DNA of 64,000 nucleotides. Origin: Pararoseomonas sp. SCSIO 73927. GTDB lineage: Bacteria; Pseudomonadota; Alphaproteobacteria; Acetobacterales; Acetobacteraceae. The stretch is from positions 1,240,001 through 1,304,000 of the forward strand of contig NZ_CP146232.1 of the NCBI RefSeq assembly GCF_037040815.1. The letters run 5' to 3'. The notes below the pieces were generated by a model that had not been told where the DNA came from, searched no databases, and was given only the letters and a program-made list of their open reading frames with translations. Positions 16,502 to 25,227 of this stretch are shown in pieces; position 1 is the first letter of the stretch, and the number at the start of each line of letters is the position of its first letter. Made by a program: the position numbers and the translations under genes.

Positions 16502-18085
16502 ATGACCACCATCACCGGTGAGATGCTGATCGGCGGGGCCGCGGTACGCGGCAGCGACAAGCCGGTCCGGGCGATCGAGGCGGCCACGGGCCAGCCCATG
16601 GAGCCCGCTTTCGGCGGCGGCACGGCGGCCGACGTGGAGCGCGCCTGCGCCCTGGCCTGGGCGGCCTTCGACACCTACCGCGAGACCACCCCCGAGGCCC
16701 GCGCCACCTTCCTGGAAGCCTGCGCGCAGGCCATCCTCGACATCGGCGACGATCTCATCACCCGCGCCATGGCCGAGAGCGGCCTGCCGCGCGGCCGGCT
16801 GGAGGGCGAGCGCGGGCGCACCGTCGGCCAGCTCCGCCTCTTCGCGGCGGAGGTACGGGACGGCGCCTACCTCTCCGCCCGCATCGACCCCGCCATGCCG
16901 GACCGCGCTCCCCTGCCGCGGCCGGACCTGCGCCTGCGCATGATCCCGCTGGGCCCGGTGGCAGTGTTCGGCGCCTCCAACTTCCCGCTGGCCTTCTCGG
17001 TTGGCGGCGGCGACACCGCCTCGGCGCTCGCCGCCGGCTGCCCGGTGGTGGTGAAGGCCCACTCCGCCCATCCCGGCACCTCCGAGCTGGTCGGCCGCGC
17101 CATCCAGGGCGCGGTGAGGGCCGCGGGCCTGCCGGAGGGTGTCTTCTCGATGCTCTTCGGTTCCGGCCAGGTGGTCGGCCAGGGGCTGGTGGCGGATCCG
17201 CGCATCAAGGCCGTGGGCTTCACCGGCTCGCGCGGCGGCGGCACCGCGCTGATGAGGACGGCGGCCGCCCGCCCCGAGCCCATCCCCGTCTACGCGGAGA
17301 TGAGCAGCATCAACCCCGTTTTTCTGCTGCCGAAGGCCATGGCGACCCGCGCCGCCACGATGGGCAAGGGCTTCGTCGGTTCGCTCACGCTCGGCGCTGG
17401 CCAGTTCTGCACCAATCCCGGCCTCGTCCTTGCCCTTGAGGGTCCCGATCTCGACACCTTCCTCGCCTCCGCCACCGAGGCGCTGGGCGGGACGCCGGCC
17501 CAGACCATGCTGACGCCGGGCATCCTCCAGGCCTACCAGACCGGCGTCTCGCACCTCGCCGGCAACAACCGCGTCCGCAAGGTCGCCTCCGGCCAACTCG
17601 CCACCGCCTCCAGTCAGGGCGAGGCGGCGCTGTTCGAGACGACGGCCGCGCACTTCATGGAGGATCCGGCGCTGGCCGAGGAGGTCTTCGGCGCCGCCTC
17701 CCTCGTCATCCGCTGCCCGGACGTGGAAACGATGCTGCGCCTGGCGGAAGGCCTGGAAGGGCAGCTGACCGCCACCATCCAGATGGAGGAAGGCGACGTG
17801 GAGATGGCGCGGCTGCTGCTGCCGGTGCTGGAGCGCCGGGTCGGCCGCATCCTCGTCAACGGCTATCCCACGGGCGTGGAGGTCAGCCACGCCATGGTCC
17901 ATGGCGGGCCCTACCCCTCCACCGCCGACGGCCGCTCCACCTCGGTGGGCACCCTAGCCATCACCCGCTTCCTGCGCCCGGTCTGCTACCAGGACATGCC
18001 GGAGGCGCTGCTTCCGGCCGCCCTGCGCGACGGTAACCCTATGGGGTTGTTCCGCCGCGTGGACGGCAAGCTGGGGCAGGCTTGA
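16502..18085 (+). CDS. 2-oxoglutarate semialdehyde (2,5-dioxovalerate) dehydrogenase, NADP+-type
   Basis: 527 residues, aldehyde dehydrogenase superfamily. Catalytic Cys303 ([10 protein letters not shown]), general-base Glu266 ([10 protein letters not shown]) and oxyanion Asn160 (GASNFPLAF) are present, with the cofactor-loop Lys in [14 protein letters not shown]. The long form with the [10 protein letters not shown] stretch is typical of 2-oxoglutarate semialdehyde dehydrogenases found beside kdgD. It would oxidise the KdgD product to 2-oxoglutarate, feeding the TCA cycle. AGGAGG precedes ATG 16502. No glucarate or galactarate dehydratase lies in this operon; the enolase-superfamily gene at 19346 is a possible candidate. 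Confidence 0.92.
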   Translation: MTTITGEMLIGGAAVRGSDKPVRAIEAATGQPMEPAFGGGTAADVERACALAWAAFDTYRETTPEARATFLEACAQAILDIGDDLITRAMAESGLPRGRLEGERGRTVGQLRLFAAEVRDGAYLSARIDPAMPDRAPLPRPDLRLRMIPLGPVAVFGASNFPLAFSVGGGDTASALAAGCPVVVKAHSAHPGTSELVGRAIQGAVRAAGLPEGVFSMLFGSGQVVGQGLVADPRIKAVGFTGSRGGGTALMRTAAARPEPIPVYAEMSSINPVFLLPKAMATRAATMGKGFVGSLTLGAGQFCTNPGLVLALEGPDLDTFLASATEALGGTPAQTMLTPGILQAYQTGVSHLAGNNRVRKVASGQLATASSQGEAALFETTAAHFMEDPALAEEVFGAASLVIRCPDVETMLRLAEGLEGQLTATIQMEEGDVEMARLLLPVLERRVGRILVNGYPTGVEVSHAMVHGGPYPSTADGRSTSVGTLAITRFLRPVCYQDMPEALLPAALRDGNPMGLFRRVDGKLGQA

Positions 18086-18112
18086 GGGCGGCGGCCATGT
18101 CCGATCCGCGAC

Positions 18113-18314
18113 ATGGCCGGGCTGGTGGCGTGGCTGGCGGAGCCCCGACAAGGCCGCCGTGGACGCCCTGCCGGGACCGCCCGCGGCGCCGCGCCTGACG
18201 GAGCCGGGCTTCGGAGTGGTGGCGAACACCCCGGCCGGGTTCGCCACCTTCCGGGCCGAGGAGATCGTGCGCTGGAAGCGCGTGGTCCAGACCGGCAATA
18301 TCAAGGTCGGGTAG
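18113..18314 (+). pseudogene. 3' remnant of a Bug/TctC binding-protein gene
   Basis: In the frame ending with TAG at 18312-18314 the sequence reads …GFGVVANTPAGFATFRAEEI, then RWKRVVQTGNIKVG, a standard Bug C-terminus (a late F-x-x-E-I-x-R-W-x-x-V motif). Upstream, a stretch in another frame (MAGLVAWLAEP) resembles the preceding Bug segment, implying a frameshift near 18140. The rest of the gene is missing; only 27 bp separate the dehydrogenase stop from the first trace. A transporter binding protein for the aldarate operon appears to have been lost. Its tail overlaps the convergent LysR stop by 14 bp. Confidence 0.7.
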
Positions 18315-19233
18315 CGCGGGAGTGGCCGCCCCGTTGCGGGCGGCCAACCTTCGCTGGAGGCCCGGCCAGGGCGTCGACAAAGTCCTGTGCCAGCCGCGAG
18401 ACCGGACGCAGGCCGGCCGTGACCAGGCGGGCGGTGCTGAGCAACGTGGGCCGGAAGGGGCGGCTCACCAGGTCGTCGGCGCGCGCGCCCATCAGCCCGA
18501 AGCCGTCCATCAGCGCGATGCCGACCCCGGCCCGGACGAGGGCGCAGGCCGCGTGGGTGTGGGACACCTCGACGGCGATGCGGAAGGGGACGTTCCTGTC
18601 GGCGAAAGCGCGGGCCAGCTGCTCGCTCAGCACCAGGTTGCGGCTCGGGCAGATGAGCGGGTGGTCGGCCAGCGCCTCCGGCCCGATGCTGCGCTGGCCC
18701 GCCAGAGGATGGTCCGGAGGCATCACGCAGGCCAGGCTCGTGCTCTGCAGGTCTTGCACGACCAGCGCCTCGTGGCCCACCGGCCCGATGATGAAGCCGA
18801 GATCATCCCGATGGGAGGCGATGCGCTGGATGATCTCGTGGGCGCTGAAGGTCTGGAGGGTGATGGCGCTTTCCGGCCGCTTCTCCCGGAAGCGCCGGAT
18901 GGCGGCCGGCAGGATGGAGGCCGCGAGGGATGGGATGGCGGCGATGGCGAGGATGCCGGCCCGCCCCTCCCGCAACTCCCCGGCCAGGCGCTGCACCAGC
19001 TCGATCGCGGTGAAGGCGCCGAGCGTGCCGGGGAACATGACCTGAGCCTCCGCCGTCGGCCGCAGGCGCCGGCGCTCCCGCACGAAGAGGGCGAAGCCGA
19101 GCCGCGCCTCGGCCTTCTGCAGCATCCGCGTGACGGCGGGCTGGGAGATGTTCAGCGCCGCCGCGGCCGCGGTGACGCTGCCGAGCTCCATGACGCGGCG
19201 GAACACCTCCATCTCCCGCAGATCGAAGGTCAT
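18301..19233 (-). CDS. LysR-family transcriptional regulator
   Basis: 310 residues from ATG 19233. HTH at 3-62 (LREMEVFRRVMELGSVTAAA, LNISQPAVTRMLQKAEARLG), effector domain after about 90, GbpR/NocR-like. A longer version from 19275 would extend through the divergent promoter. Divergent from the enolase-superfamily gene at 19346 and its Bug partners; likely their regulator. Ligand unknown. Confidence 0.86.
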   Translation of the reverse strand: MTFDLREMEVFRRVMELGSVTAAAAALNISQPAVTRMLQKAEARLGFALFVRERRRLRPTAEAQVMFPGTLGAFTAIELVQRLAGELREGRAGILAIAAIPSLAASILPAAIRRFREKRPESAITLQTFSAHEIIQRIASHRDDLGFIIGPVGHEALVVQDLQSTSLACVMPPDHPLAGQRSIGPEALADHPLICPSRNLVLSEQLARAFADRNVPFRIAVEVSHTHAACALVRAGVGIALMDGFGLMGARADDLVSRPFRPTLLSTARLVTAGLRPVSRLAQDFVDALAGPPAKVGRPQRGGHSRATRP

Positions 19234-19252
19234 AACCACCGGACATGATCCC

Positions 19253-19274
19253 TGCGCATAACGGCATTTGCGCA
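19253..19274. promoter_or_regulatory. Paired TGCGCA motifs in divergent promoter
   Basis: Two self-complementary TGCGCA hexamers start 16 bp apart (19253 and 19269), between the LysR gene and the enolase-superfamily gene. They may be part of the LysR recognition region; this is weak evidence. Confidence 0.25.
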
Positions 19275-19345
19275 CATCATCCCCGGCGCGACAAACTGCC
19301 CCGCCGGGCCGCCGAGAGCCCGCTGCGGAGTGGAGGGACGTCGCG

Positions 19346-20488
19346 TTGAAGGTGGTGGAGATCCGCGCCTACCTGCTGGGCTTCGCGCCCGAGCCCGCCA
19401 TCGGCAACGCCTCGCGCATGATCCGCCGGCGGGACTTCCTGCTGCTGGAACTGGTGGCCGACACCGGCGCGCGCGGCTGGGGGGAGGTCTTCGCCTCGCC
19501 GGCCGCCGCCGCCGCCCTGGTCCGCACGCGGCTCGCGCCGATCGTCCTCGGCGCCTCGCCGCACCATCATGGCCGCCTCTACGACCGGATGCTCGGCACG
19601 CTCGGCTACGACCGGCGGGGGCCGGGGATGATGGCGATCTCGGCCGTGGACATGGCGCTTCACGACCTCGCCGCGCAGGACCGCGGCCTCAGCGTGGCGG
19701 AGGCGCTCGGCGGCGCGCTGCGCACGCGGATCCCGGCCTATGCCAGCGCGCCCTTCATCACCACCGACGCCGCCGAGCCCTACGGCCACTACGAGGCCGA
19801 GATCGACAGCATTCTCCGCCGCAACTTCCGCGCCCTGAAACCGCGCGCCGGCGTCTCGCCCCGGGCGGACGGGACCATGGCGGCGGCGGTGCGCCGGCAG
19901 GTCGGGCCGGACGTCTCGATCATGGTGGACATCAACCAGGGCTACACGGCCCGCGCAGCGATCGAGTCCGCGCGCCGCATGGAGGAGGCGGGGCTGCTCT
20001 GGATGGAGGAGCCGGTGGGGCCGGAGGACGTGGCGGGCTACGCCGCGGTCTCCGCCGCCGTGCCGGTCGCGGTCGCGGGCGGGGAGGCGCTGGCCAGCCC
20101 TGCGGCGTTCCGGGACTTCCTCGCTGCCGGCGCGATGTCCGTGCTGCAACCGGACCTCACGGTCTGCGGCGGCTACACGGGCTTCCTCCGCGTCGCGGCG
20201 CTCGCCGCGGCCTACGACGTCCCGGTCATGCCGCACGTCTTCGGCACGGTGGTGAACATGCGCGCCGCGCTCCAGGCCGCGGCGCTCGTCACCCCGCGCC
20301 GCGGCGCGCCGGGCAAGTATCCCTGGATCGAGGTCGACGCCTCCGTCAACCCGCTGCTGGAGATCGCGGGGGCGCTTCCCGTGAACGCGGACGGCACCAT
20401 GGACGTGCCCGACGCGCCGGGCACGGGGCTGGACCTGCAGGGCGAGCGGCTGGCGCCCTGGACCGGCGAGACCTGGCGTCTCGTCTGA
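19346..20488 (+). CDS. Mandelate racemase/muconate lactonizing enzyme (enolase superfamily) protein
   Basis: 380 residues from a TTG at 19346, preceded by GGAGGG. Capping domain at about 1-120, barrel after. Metal ligands are visible in order: Asp in MVDINQGY, Glu in WMEEPVGPED and Glu in AVAGGEAL. The late base His is in MPHVFGT. The Lys strand reads ALKPRAG, so the first Lys of the K-x-K pair remains and the second is Arg. The layout suggests an MR-subgroup acid-sugar dehydratase or racemase. First gene of the plus-strand operon with two Bug proteins and an HD protein. Substrate unknown; an aldarate is possible given kdgD nearby. Confidence 0.85.
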   Translation: MKVVEIRAYLLGFAPEPAIGNASRMIRRRDFLLLELVADTGARGWGEVFASPAAAAALVRTRLAPIVLGASPHHHGRLYDRMLGTLGYDRRGPGMMAISAVDMALHDLAAQDRGLSVAEALGGALRTRIPAYASAPFITTDAAEPYGHYEAEIDSILRRNFRALKPRAGVSPRADGTMAAAVRRQVGPDVSIMVDINQGYTARAAIESARRMEEAGLLWMEEPVGPEDVAGYAAVSAAVPVAVAGGEALASPAAFRDFLAAGAMSVLQPDLTVCGGYTGFLRVAALAAAYDVPVMPHVFGTVVNMRAALQAAALVTPRRGAPGKYPWIEVDASVNPLLEIAGALPVNADGTMDVPDAPGTGLDLQGERLAPWTGETWRLV

Positions 20489-20510
20489 ACGCCGCGAAGG
20501 AGGAGACGAC

Positions 20511-21488
20511 ATGCCCATGCTGACCCGCCGCTCGGTCCTCGGCGCCCTCGCGGCCGCCCCGGCGCTCGTGTCGCGCCCCGCGCGCGCCGCCTGGCCCGAG
20601 CGGCCCGTGACCCTCGTCGTGCCCTTCCCGCCGGGCGGCAGCAACGACGTGGTGACGCGGATGGTGGCCCAGCCGCTCTCCCAGGCGCTCGGACAGCCCT
20701 TCGTGGTGGACAACCGCCCCGGCGCCAACGGCAACATCGGCGCGGCGCAGGTCGCCCGCGCGGCGGCGGACGGCTACACCGTGCTCGTCTCCGGCAACGG
20801 CCAGAACGCGATGAACCACGGGCTGTACCGCAACATGCCCTACGATTCCCGCACGGGCTTCACCCATGTCGCGCAGCTCGCCTCCCTGCCGAACGCCCTC
20901 GTCGTCGCCGAGAACTTCCCGGCCCGCACTCTGGCGGACCTGGTCCGCATGGCGAAGGAGAGGCCGGGCGACATCACCTTCGCCAGCCCGGGCAGCGGCT
21001 CCTCCGGCCATCTCGCGATGGCGATGCTGATGCGCGCGGCGGGGATCGAGATGCTGCACATCCCCTATCGCGGCGCAGCCCCCGCCATCACGGACGTCAT
21101 CGCGGGGCAGGTGCCGGTGGTGATGATTAACGTGGACATCCCCCTGCCGCATGTGCGCGCCGGCCGCCTGCGCGTGCTGGCCGTGACGAGCGAGGCGCGG
21201 AGCCCGCTCTACCCCGAGGCGCCGACGGTCGCCGAGAGCGGCTATCCCGGCTTCTCGGCGAATGGCTGGCTCGGTCTCTCCCTCCCGGCCGGCGCACCGG
21301 CTGACATCGTGGCGCGCCTGCACGACGCGGCGGCCAGGGCGCTGCAGGACCCGCAGGTCCGGGAGCGCTTCGCGGCGGGCGGCTACATCCCCGGCGCGGG
21401 CTCCTCCGCCGACTACGCCCGCTTCGTCGATTCGGAGATCACCAAGTGGGGCGCCGTGACGCGCGACCTCAACATCGTGCTGGAGTAG
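20511..21488 (+). CDS. Bug/TctC-type periplasmic binding protein
   Basis: 325 residues. Signal peptide MPMLTRRSVLGALAAAPALV… ends at ARA near 26. Motifs PFPPGGSNDVVTR and VDNRPGANGNIG are canonical. AAGGAGGAG lies just before the ATG, and the gene starts 22 bp after the enolase-superfamily gene, so the two are co-transcribed. Probably binds the acid processed by that enzyme. Ligand inferred. Confidence 0.92.
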   Translation: MPMLTRRSVLGALAAAPALVSRPARAAWPERPVTLVVPFPPGGSNDVVTRMVAQPLSQALGQPFVVDNRPGANGNIGAAQVARAAADGYTVLVSGNGQNAMNHGLYRNMPYDSRTGFTHVAQLASLPNALVVAENFPARTLADLVRMAKERPGDITFASPGSGSSGHLAMAMLMRAAGIEMLHIPYRGAAPAITDVIAGQVPVVMINVDIPLPHVRAGRLRVLAVTSEARSPLYPEAPTVAESGYPGFSANGWLGLSLPAGAPADIVARLHDAAARALQDPQVRERFAAGGYIPGAGSSADYARFVDSEITKWGAVTRDLNIVLE

Positions 21489-21495
21489 GCGCGCC

Positions 21496-22158
21496 ATGAA
21501 CTTCCTGGACCGCCGTCCGCGGCGCGAGGTCACCGATGCCATGCGCGCCGAGGTTCTGGAGGACCTGCCGGAGCTGGTGGAGATCGGAAGTGAGGAGCTG
21601 CGGCGGAAATGCGTGGAGGTGTGGTGCCTGGCACTGGCGGAGAGCAGCTTCGCGCGCGTCTCCGACATCCCCGGTGAATCGAACCCCGGCCAGTTTGCTC
21701 TGCGGCGCGGCGACCAGGCGACGCATCTGCGGGGAGTGACCCGCATCGCCCTCTCCATCGCCGACGAGTTCGCGGCCATGGATCCCGCCGTGCGGATCGA
21801 CCGCGACGTGGTGGTCGCCGGCGGGCTGACGCACGACGTCGGCAAGCCCTGGGAGTTCGATGCCGCCAACCGCGCGCGCTGGACGGGCGATCCCTCGGCC
21901 ACGGGCCTGCCTTCGCTGCGGCATCCCGTCTACGGCGCGCATCTCTGCATCGCGGCGGGGCTGCCGGAGGAACTGGCCCATATCGCCCTCGCCCACTCCT
22001 TCGAGGGGGAGCACCTGGTCCGCAGCCTGGAATGCCTCATCGTGCAGCGGGCGGACCACCTCTGGTGGTCGATCGCCGGCGGCTGCGGGCTGCTGCAGCC
22101 ATCGGGCGACGCCATCCTCCAGGCCAGGAAGATCGTGCCCCGCCCTCTCCGCGACTGA
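21496..22158 (+). CDS. HD-domain (metal-dependent phosphohydrolase-fold) protein
   Basis: 220 residues. HD signature: His77 (ATHLRGV), His113-Asp114 (GGLTHDVGKPWEF), His143/His149 (LRHPVYGAHLC), and a late Asp (QRADHLWW). The order fits H…HD…H…D. HD proteins hydrolyse phosphates or nucleotides, but this soluble single-domain form in a transporter/enolase operon is not a known signalling protein. It is seven bases after one Bug gene and 47 before another. Function unknown; the fold is fairly certain. Confidence 0.8.
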   Translation: MNFLDRRPRREVTDAMRAEVLEDLPELVEIGSEELRRKCVEVWCLALAESSFARVSDIPGESNPGQFALRRGDQATHLRGVTRIALSIADEFAAMDPAVRIDRDVVVAGGLTHDVGKPWEFDAANRARWTGDPSATGLPSLRHPVYGAHLCIAAGLPEELAHIALAHSFEGEHLVRSLECLIVQRADHLWWSIAGGCGLLQPSGDAILQARKIVPRPLRD

Positions 22159-22205
22159 TCCATCCCCAGCGCTCACATCCCGAGCGCCCAGGAAAGGAAG
22201 CCGAC

Positions 22206-23174
22206 ATGAGATCGGTCTGCCGCCGCACCGCCCTGCTCCTCCCCGCACTCTTCGCCGCCGGCACGGCCCGCGCAGACTGGCCGGACCGGCCGGTCCGCAT
22301 CATCGTGCCTTTTGCGCCCGGCGGCAGCTCCGACCTCATCGCGCGCCTGATCGGGACGGAGCTCGGGACGCGGCTGGGCCAGCCCGTGGTGGTGGAGAAC
22401 CGCGGCGGCGCCAACGGCGCGATCGGGATGGCGGCCACGGCCCAGGCCCCGGCCGATGGCTACACCCTGGTGGAGGGTCATATCGGCACCCACGCGATCA
22501 CGCCGGCCATCATGCGAAACCCGGGGTACGACACCCTGCGCGACTTCACGACGATCGCGGTGCCCGCCACCTCCTCATCCGTGCTCGTCGTGCCGCAGGC
22601 CAGCCCGGTCCGGGATCTGAGAGGGCTGCTCGAGCTCGCGCGCGCGAGGCCGGGAGGGCTGAGCTACGGCTCCCCCGGCGTCGGCTCGCCCTCCCACGTC
22701 ACCGTGGTCCTGCTCTCGAAGATGACAGGGATCAGCGCGCAGCACGTGCCTTACCGGGGCGGCGGGCCGGCGGTGACAGATCTGGTGAGCGGCACGCTGG
22801 ACTTCATGTTCGCCGGCCCGTCCGAGGTGATGGGGCAGATCGGGTCCGGCCGGCTGCGCGCCCTGGCCACCACCGGCGAGCACCGCTCGCCGGGAAGCCC
22901 GGAACTGCCCACCGTCGCCGAGGCAGGCGTTCCGGGGTTCCGCTTCACCGTCTGGCACGCGCTCTCAGTGCGCGCGGGCACGCCGCCCGCGATCCTCGAC
23001 CGTCTGCGCCAGGAGGTGGCAGCCATCCTCGCCACGGAAGCGATCCAGGCCCGTCTCCGCGACGTGGGCCTCGAGCGCGGGCCGACCGATGCCCGGGCAG
23101 GGGACGCCATGGTGCGGGCCGAGATCACCCGGTGGGGCACGCTGGTTCACGAGGCCGGCATCCAGGCGGATTGA
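22206..23174 (+). CDS. Bug/TctC-type periplasmic binding protein
   Basis: 322 residues from ATG 22206 (AGGAAAGGAAG upstream); an earlier in-frame ATG lies inside the HD gene. Signal peptide MRSVCRRTALLLPALFAAG… to ARA. Motifs PFAPGGSSDLIAR and VENRGGANGAIG are canonical. Second Bug of this operon and last gene on the plus strand here. Two different binding proteins in one operon suggests related ligands or one redundant copy. Confidence 0.92.
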   Translation: MRSVCRRTALLLPALFAAGTARADWPDRPVRIIVPFAPGGSSDLIARLIGTELGTRLGQPVVVENRGGANGAIGMAATAQAPADGYTLVEGHIGTHAITPAIMRNPGYDTLRDFTTIAVPATSSSVLVVPQASPVRDLRGLLELARARPGGLSYGSPGVGSPSHVTVVLLSKMTGISAQHVPYRGGGPAVTDLVSGTLDFMFAGPSEVMGQIGSGRLRALATTGEHRSPGSPELPTVAEAGVPGFRFTVWHALSVRAGTPPAILDRLRQEVAAILATEAIQARLRDVGLERGPTDARAGDAMVRAEITRWGTLVHEAGIQAD

Positions 23175-23342
23175 ACCCTGTCCGTTCGGTTGGAATGAGC
23201 ACCGGCCAGCGATCGTTGACGCGTCAGGCCGCGGCTGGCGCGGGCGTGCTGCTCGCCTTAGAGCGCAGGGCCGGCCTGGACAGCGCGGCGACGGGGTCCG
23301 GCGTGGTCCTTCATGTCTCTCCCCCTGTGCATCCCGTCGGCC

Positions 23343-23846
23343 TCACACGTTGTAGAAGTCCAGCGCCGTCGGGATCATGTCGTTGGTCAGCAGCACCGTC
23401 TTGCGCGCGATCCGCCAGCTGCCGTCCGCCCCGCGACGGAACAGGTGCTCGTAGCGCCCGAAGAACATGTGGGGACGGGAGACGCGCGGGTCGTAGCCGT
23501 GCACCGTCCAGCTCGACGTGGCCTCGATCTCGTCCTTCGTCACCCGGCCCGGCAGGATGTTCGTCACCATGTGGACGGTGCGGGGCAGCGGCAGCGCCGT
23601 GACGGACTTGCGCGTGCGGATCCGCATGATCCGCTCCTCCAGCCCGACGCGGGAATCGTGGTAGATGAGGGAGACCTCGCGGTCCGGATCGGACGTGGTC
23701 TTGTGCTCGTCCAGCCAGGCCGGGATCCAGAACACGGCGTCCTCGGCGTAGAGGGCGAGCCAGGCATCCCATTCCTGCCGGTCCAGGTGCAGCCCCTCGC
23801 GGTAGAGCAGCCCGGCGCAGATCGCGGCGGCCTCGGCATCGGGCAT
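23343..23846 (-). CDS. Aromatic-ring-hydroxylating dioxygenase, beta subunit
   Basis: 167 residues with the NTF2-like beta-subunit pattern: LLYREGLHLDRQEWDAWLALYAEDAVFWIPAW, then SLIYHDSRVGLEERI, RTVHMVTNI, and a YEHLFRR…WRIARKTVLL C-terminus. ATG 23846 is ten bases after GAGG. A GTG at 23855 overlapping the alpha-subunit stop (GTGA) is the alternative. Structural partner of the alpha subunit just upstream; no ferredoxin or reductase gene is adjacent. Confidence 0.88.
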   Translation of the reverse strand: MPDAEAAAICAGLLYREGLHLDRQEWDAWLALYAEDAVFWIPAWLDEHKTTSDPDREVSLIYHDSRVGLEERIMRIRTRKSVTALPLPRTVHMVTNILPGRVTKDEIEATSSWTVHGYDPRVSRPHMFFGRYEHLFRRGADGSWRIARKTVLLTNDMIPTALDFYNV

Positions 23847-23851
23847 CGCGC

Positions 23852-25195
23852 TCACGCCTCGGCCCCGCGCAACATCAGCCGGCGCCACTCGCGGTAGCCC
23901 GTGTGGAAGCAGGTCTCGTCGCCGAAGGTGACGGGGCCGCGCGCCTCGGCGAGCGGGGCGACGCCGATCCCGGACACGAGCGACGGCGCTGCTGCCGCCC
24001 CGCTCATCCCGCCCATGCCGCGCGCGTAGCCCTGGGTCCAGCCATCCGGGTCGGCGGCGTAGCCGGACTGGCAGTACTCGTACATCACGTTGTCGTCCGA
24101 GGTGGCGAGGCCGGTGGGGTTGAAGAAGTCCTCGTACTGCCGGATCCGCAGCCGCCGCGCCTCCGCATCCTCCCCGATCGGGGCGAGGCAGTGGGAGACC
24201 ATCTCCGTCCGGTCCGGAGCCAGCGGGCGCCAGGTGCGGAGCTGGAGCGAGACGATGTCGATGATCTGCAGGTTGGGAAAGATCGTCAGGTTGCGCTGAC
24301 GCAGCATCCACTTCGCCCGCTCCTCTCCCACGCGCGCCCGCACCTCCTCCAGCCGCGCCCGGTCGAAGGCCAGCGGGCGCAGGCCGCGCGGGGGATTGCG
24401 GATGGACCACATGACGGAGTGACCGTGGGCGAAGCTGAAGCTGCCCTGCTCCTCCTGGTCCGGCTCGGGCGGGGCCTTCACCGCCGGCGGGTTGCGCTTC
24501 GCCCGCTGAGCGAGCACGTCCATGTAGGAGCTGTGGGTGGAGGCGAAATGGTAGAAGTCCAGTCCGTTCTCGAACTGCAGCTTCCAGTTGCCGTCATAGG
24601 TGTAGTTCACCGGCCCCGGCACGAACTCCCACCCCGTGCTGCTCTGGTCCAGCACAAGGTCGAGCATCCCCCGCGCCTCGCCTAGGTGCTCCTCCAGCGC
24701 GGGCACGTCGGGCGAGAGGCTGGCGAAGAGCAGGCCGCGGTAGCTGCCAAGGCGCGCCACGGGCATCAGGTCGTGCCCCTCCGCGTCGAAGGACTCCGGG
24801 TACTGCCCCGTCGCGTGGTCGGTCACCAGCGTGTTGCGGCCGGCGCTGTCATAGGCCCAGCCGTGGTAGCGGCAGACGTGGAACTTCGCCCGCCCCTTGC
24901 GGAAGGGGCAGACCACCGCGCCGCGATGGCGGCAGGAGTTGAGGAAGGCGCGGACAACCCCGTCCGCATCCCGCGTCACCAGCACGGGCTGCCGGCCGAC
25001 ATGGGTGGTGAAGAAGTCGTTCGGCCTCGCGACCTGGCTCTCCAGCCCCACGAAGTTCCAGGTTCCCTCGAAGACGCGCTCCATCTCGAGCGCGAAGACG
25101 GCGGGGTCGCGGAACAGGTCGCGATGGATCCGGAACACGCCGTCCGCGGGGCGGTCGTCCACCAGCTCGGCGGCGGTCCTGTGATGATGGCTCAT
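23852..25195 (-). CDS. Rieske non-haem iron aromatic-ring-hydroxylating dioxygenase, alpha subunit
   Basis: 447 residues. Rieske [2Fe-2S] ligands: Cys88-x-His90 (NSCRHRGAVVC) and Cys108-x2-His111 (VCRYHGW). Mononuclear iron site: Asp213, His216 and His221 (GLDFYHFASTH). This is the layout of benzoate/anthranilate-type oxygenases. It dihydroxylates an aromatic acid using electrons from a separate ferredoxin/reductase, which is not in this operon and must be elsewhere. Start ATG 25195; its Shine-Dalgarno is weak. Followed by the beta subunit and preceded by a Bug gene. Substrate unknown. Confidence 0.9.
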   Translation of the reverse strand: MSHHHRTAAELVDDRPADGVFRIHRDLFRDPAVFALEMERVFEGTWNFVGLESQVARPNDFFTTHVGRQPVLVTRDADGVVRAFLNSCRHRGAVVCPFRKGRAKFHVCRYHGWAYDSAGRNTLVTDHATGQYPESFDAEGHDLMPVARLGSYRGLLFASLSPDVPALEEHLGEARGMLDLVLDQSSTGWEFVPGPVNYTYDGNWKLQFENGLDFYHFASTHSSYMDVLAQRAKRNPPAVKAPPEPDQEEQGSFSFAHGHSVMWSIRNPPRGLRPLAFDRARLEEVRARVGEERAKWMLRQRNLTIFPNLQIIDIVSLQLRTWRPLAPDRTEMVSHCLAPIGEDAEARRLRIRQYEDFFNPTGLATSDDNVMYEYCQSGYAADPDGWTQGYARGMGGMSGAAAAPSLVSGIGVAPLAEARGPVTFGDETCFHTGYREWRRLMLRGAEA

Positions 25196-25227
25196 GCAAG
25201 CACCCGGATGGAGGAGGGGATCGGAAA

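Noticed and set aside
15476..17902. Long minus-strand open frame (about 800 codons) opposite kdgD and the dehydrogenase
   Set aside because: It mirrors the codons of two clearly recognisable plus-strand genes, has an Arg/Gly/His-rich low-complexity composition and shows no domain; a GC-driven shadow.
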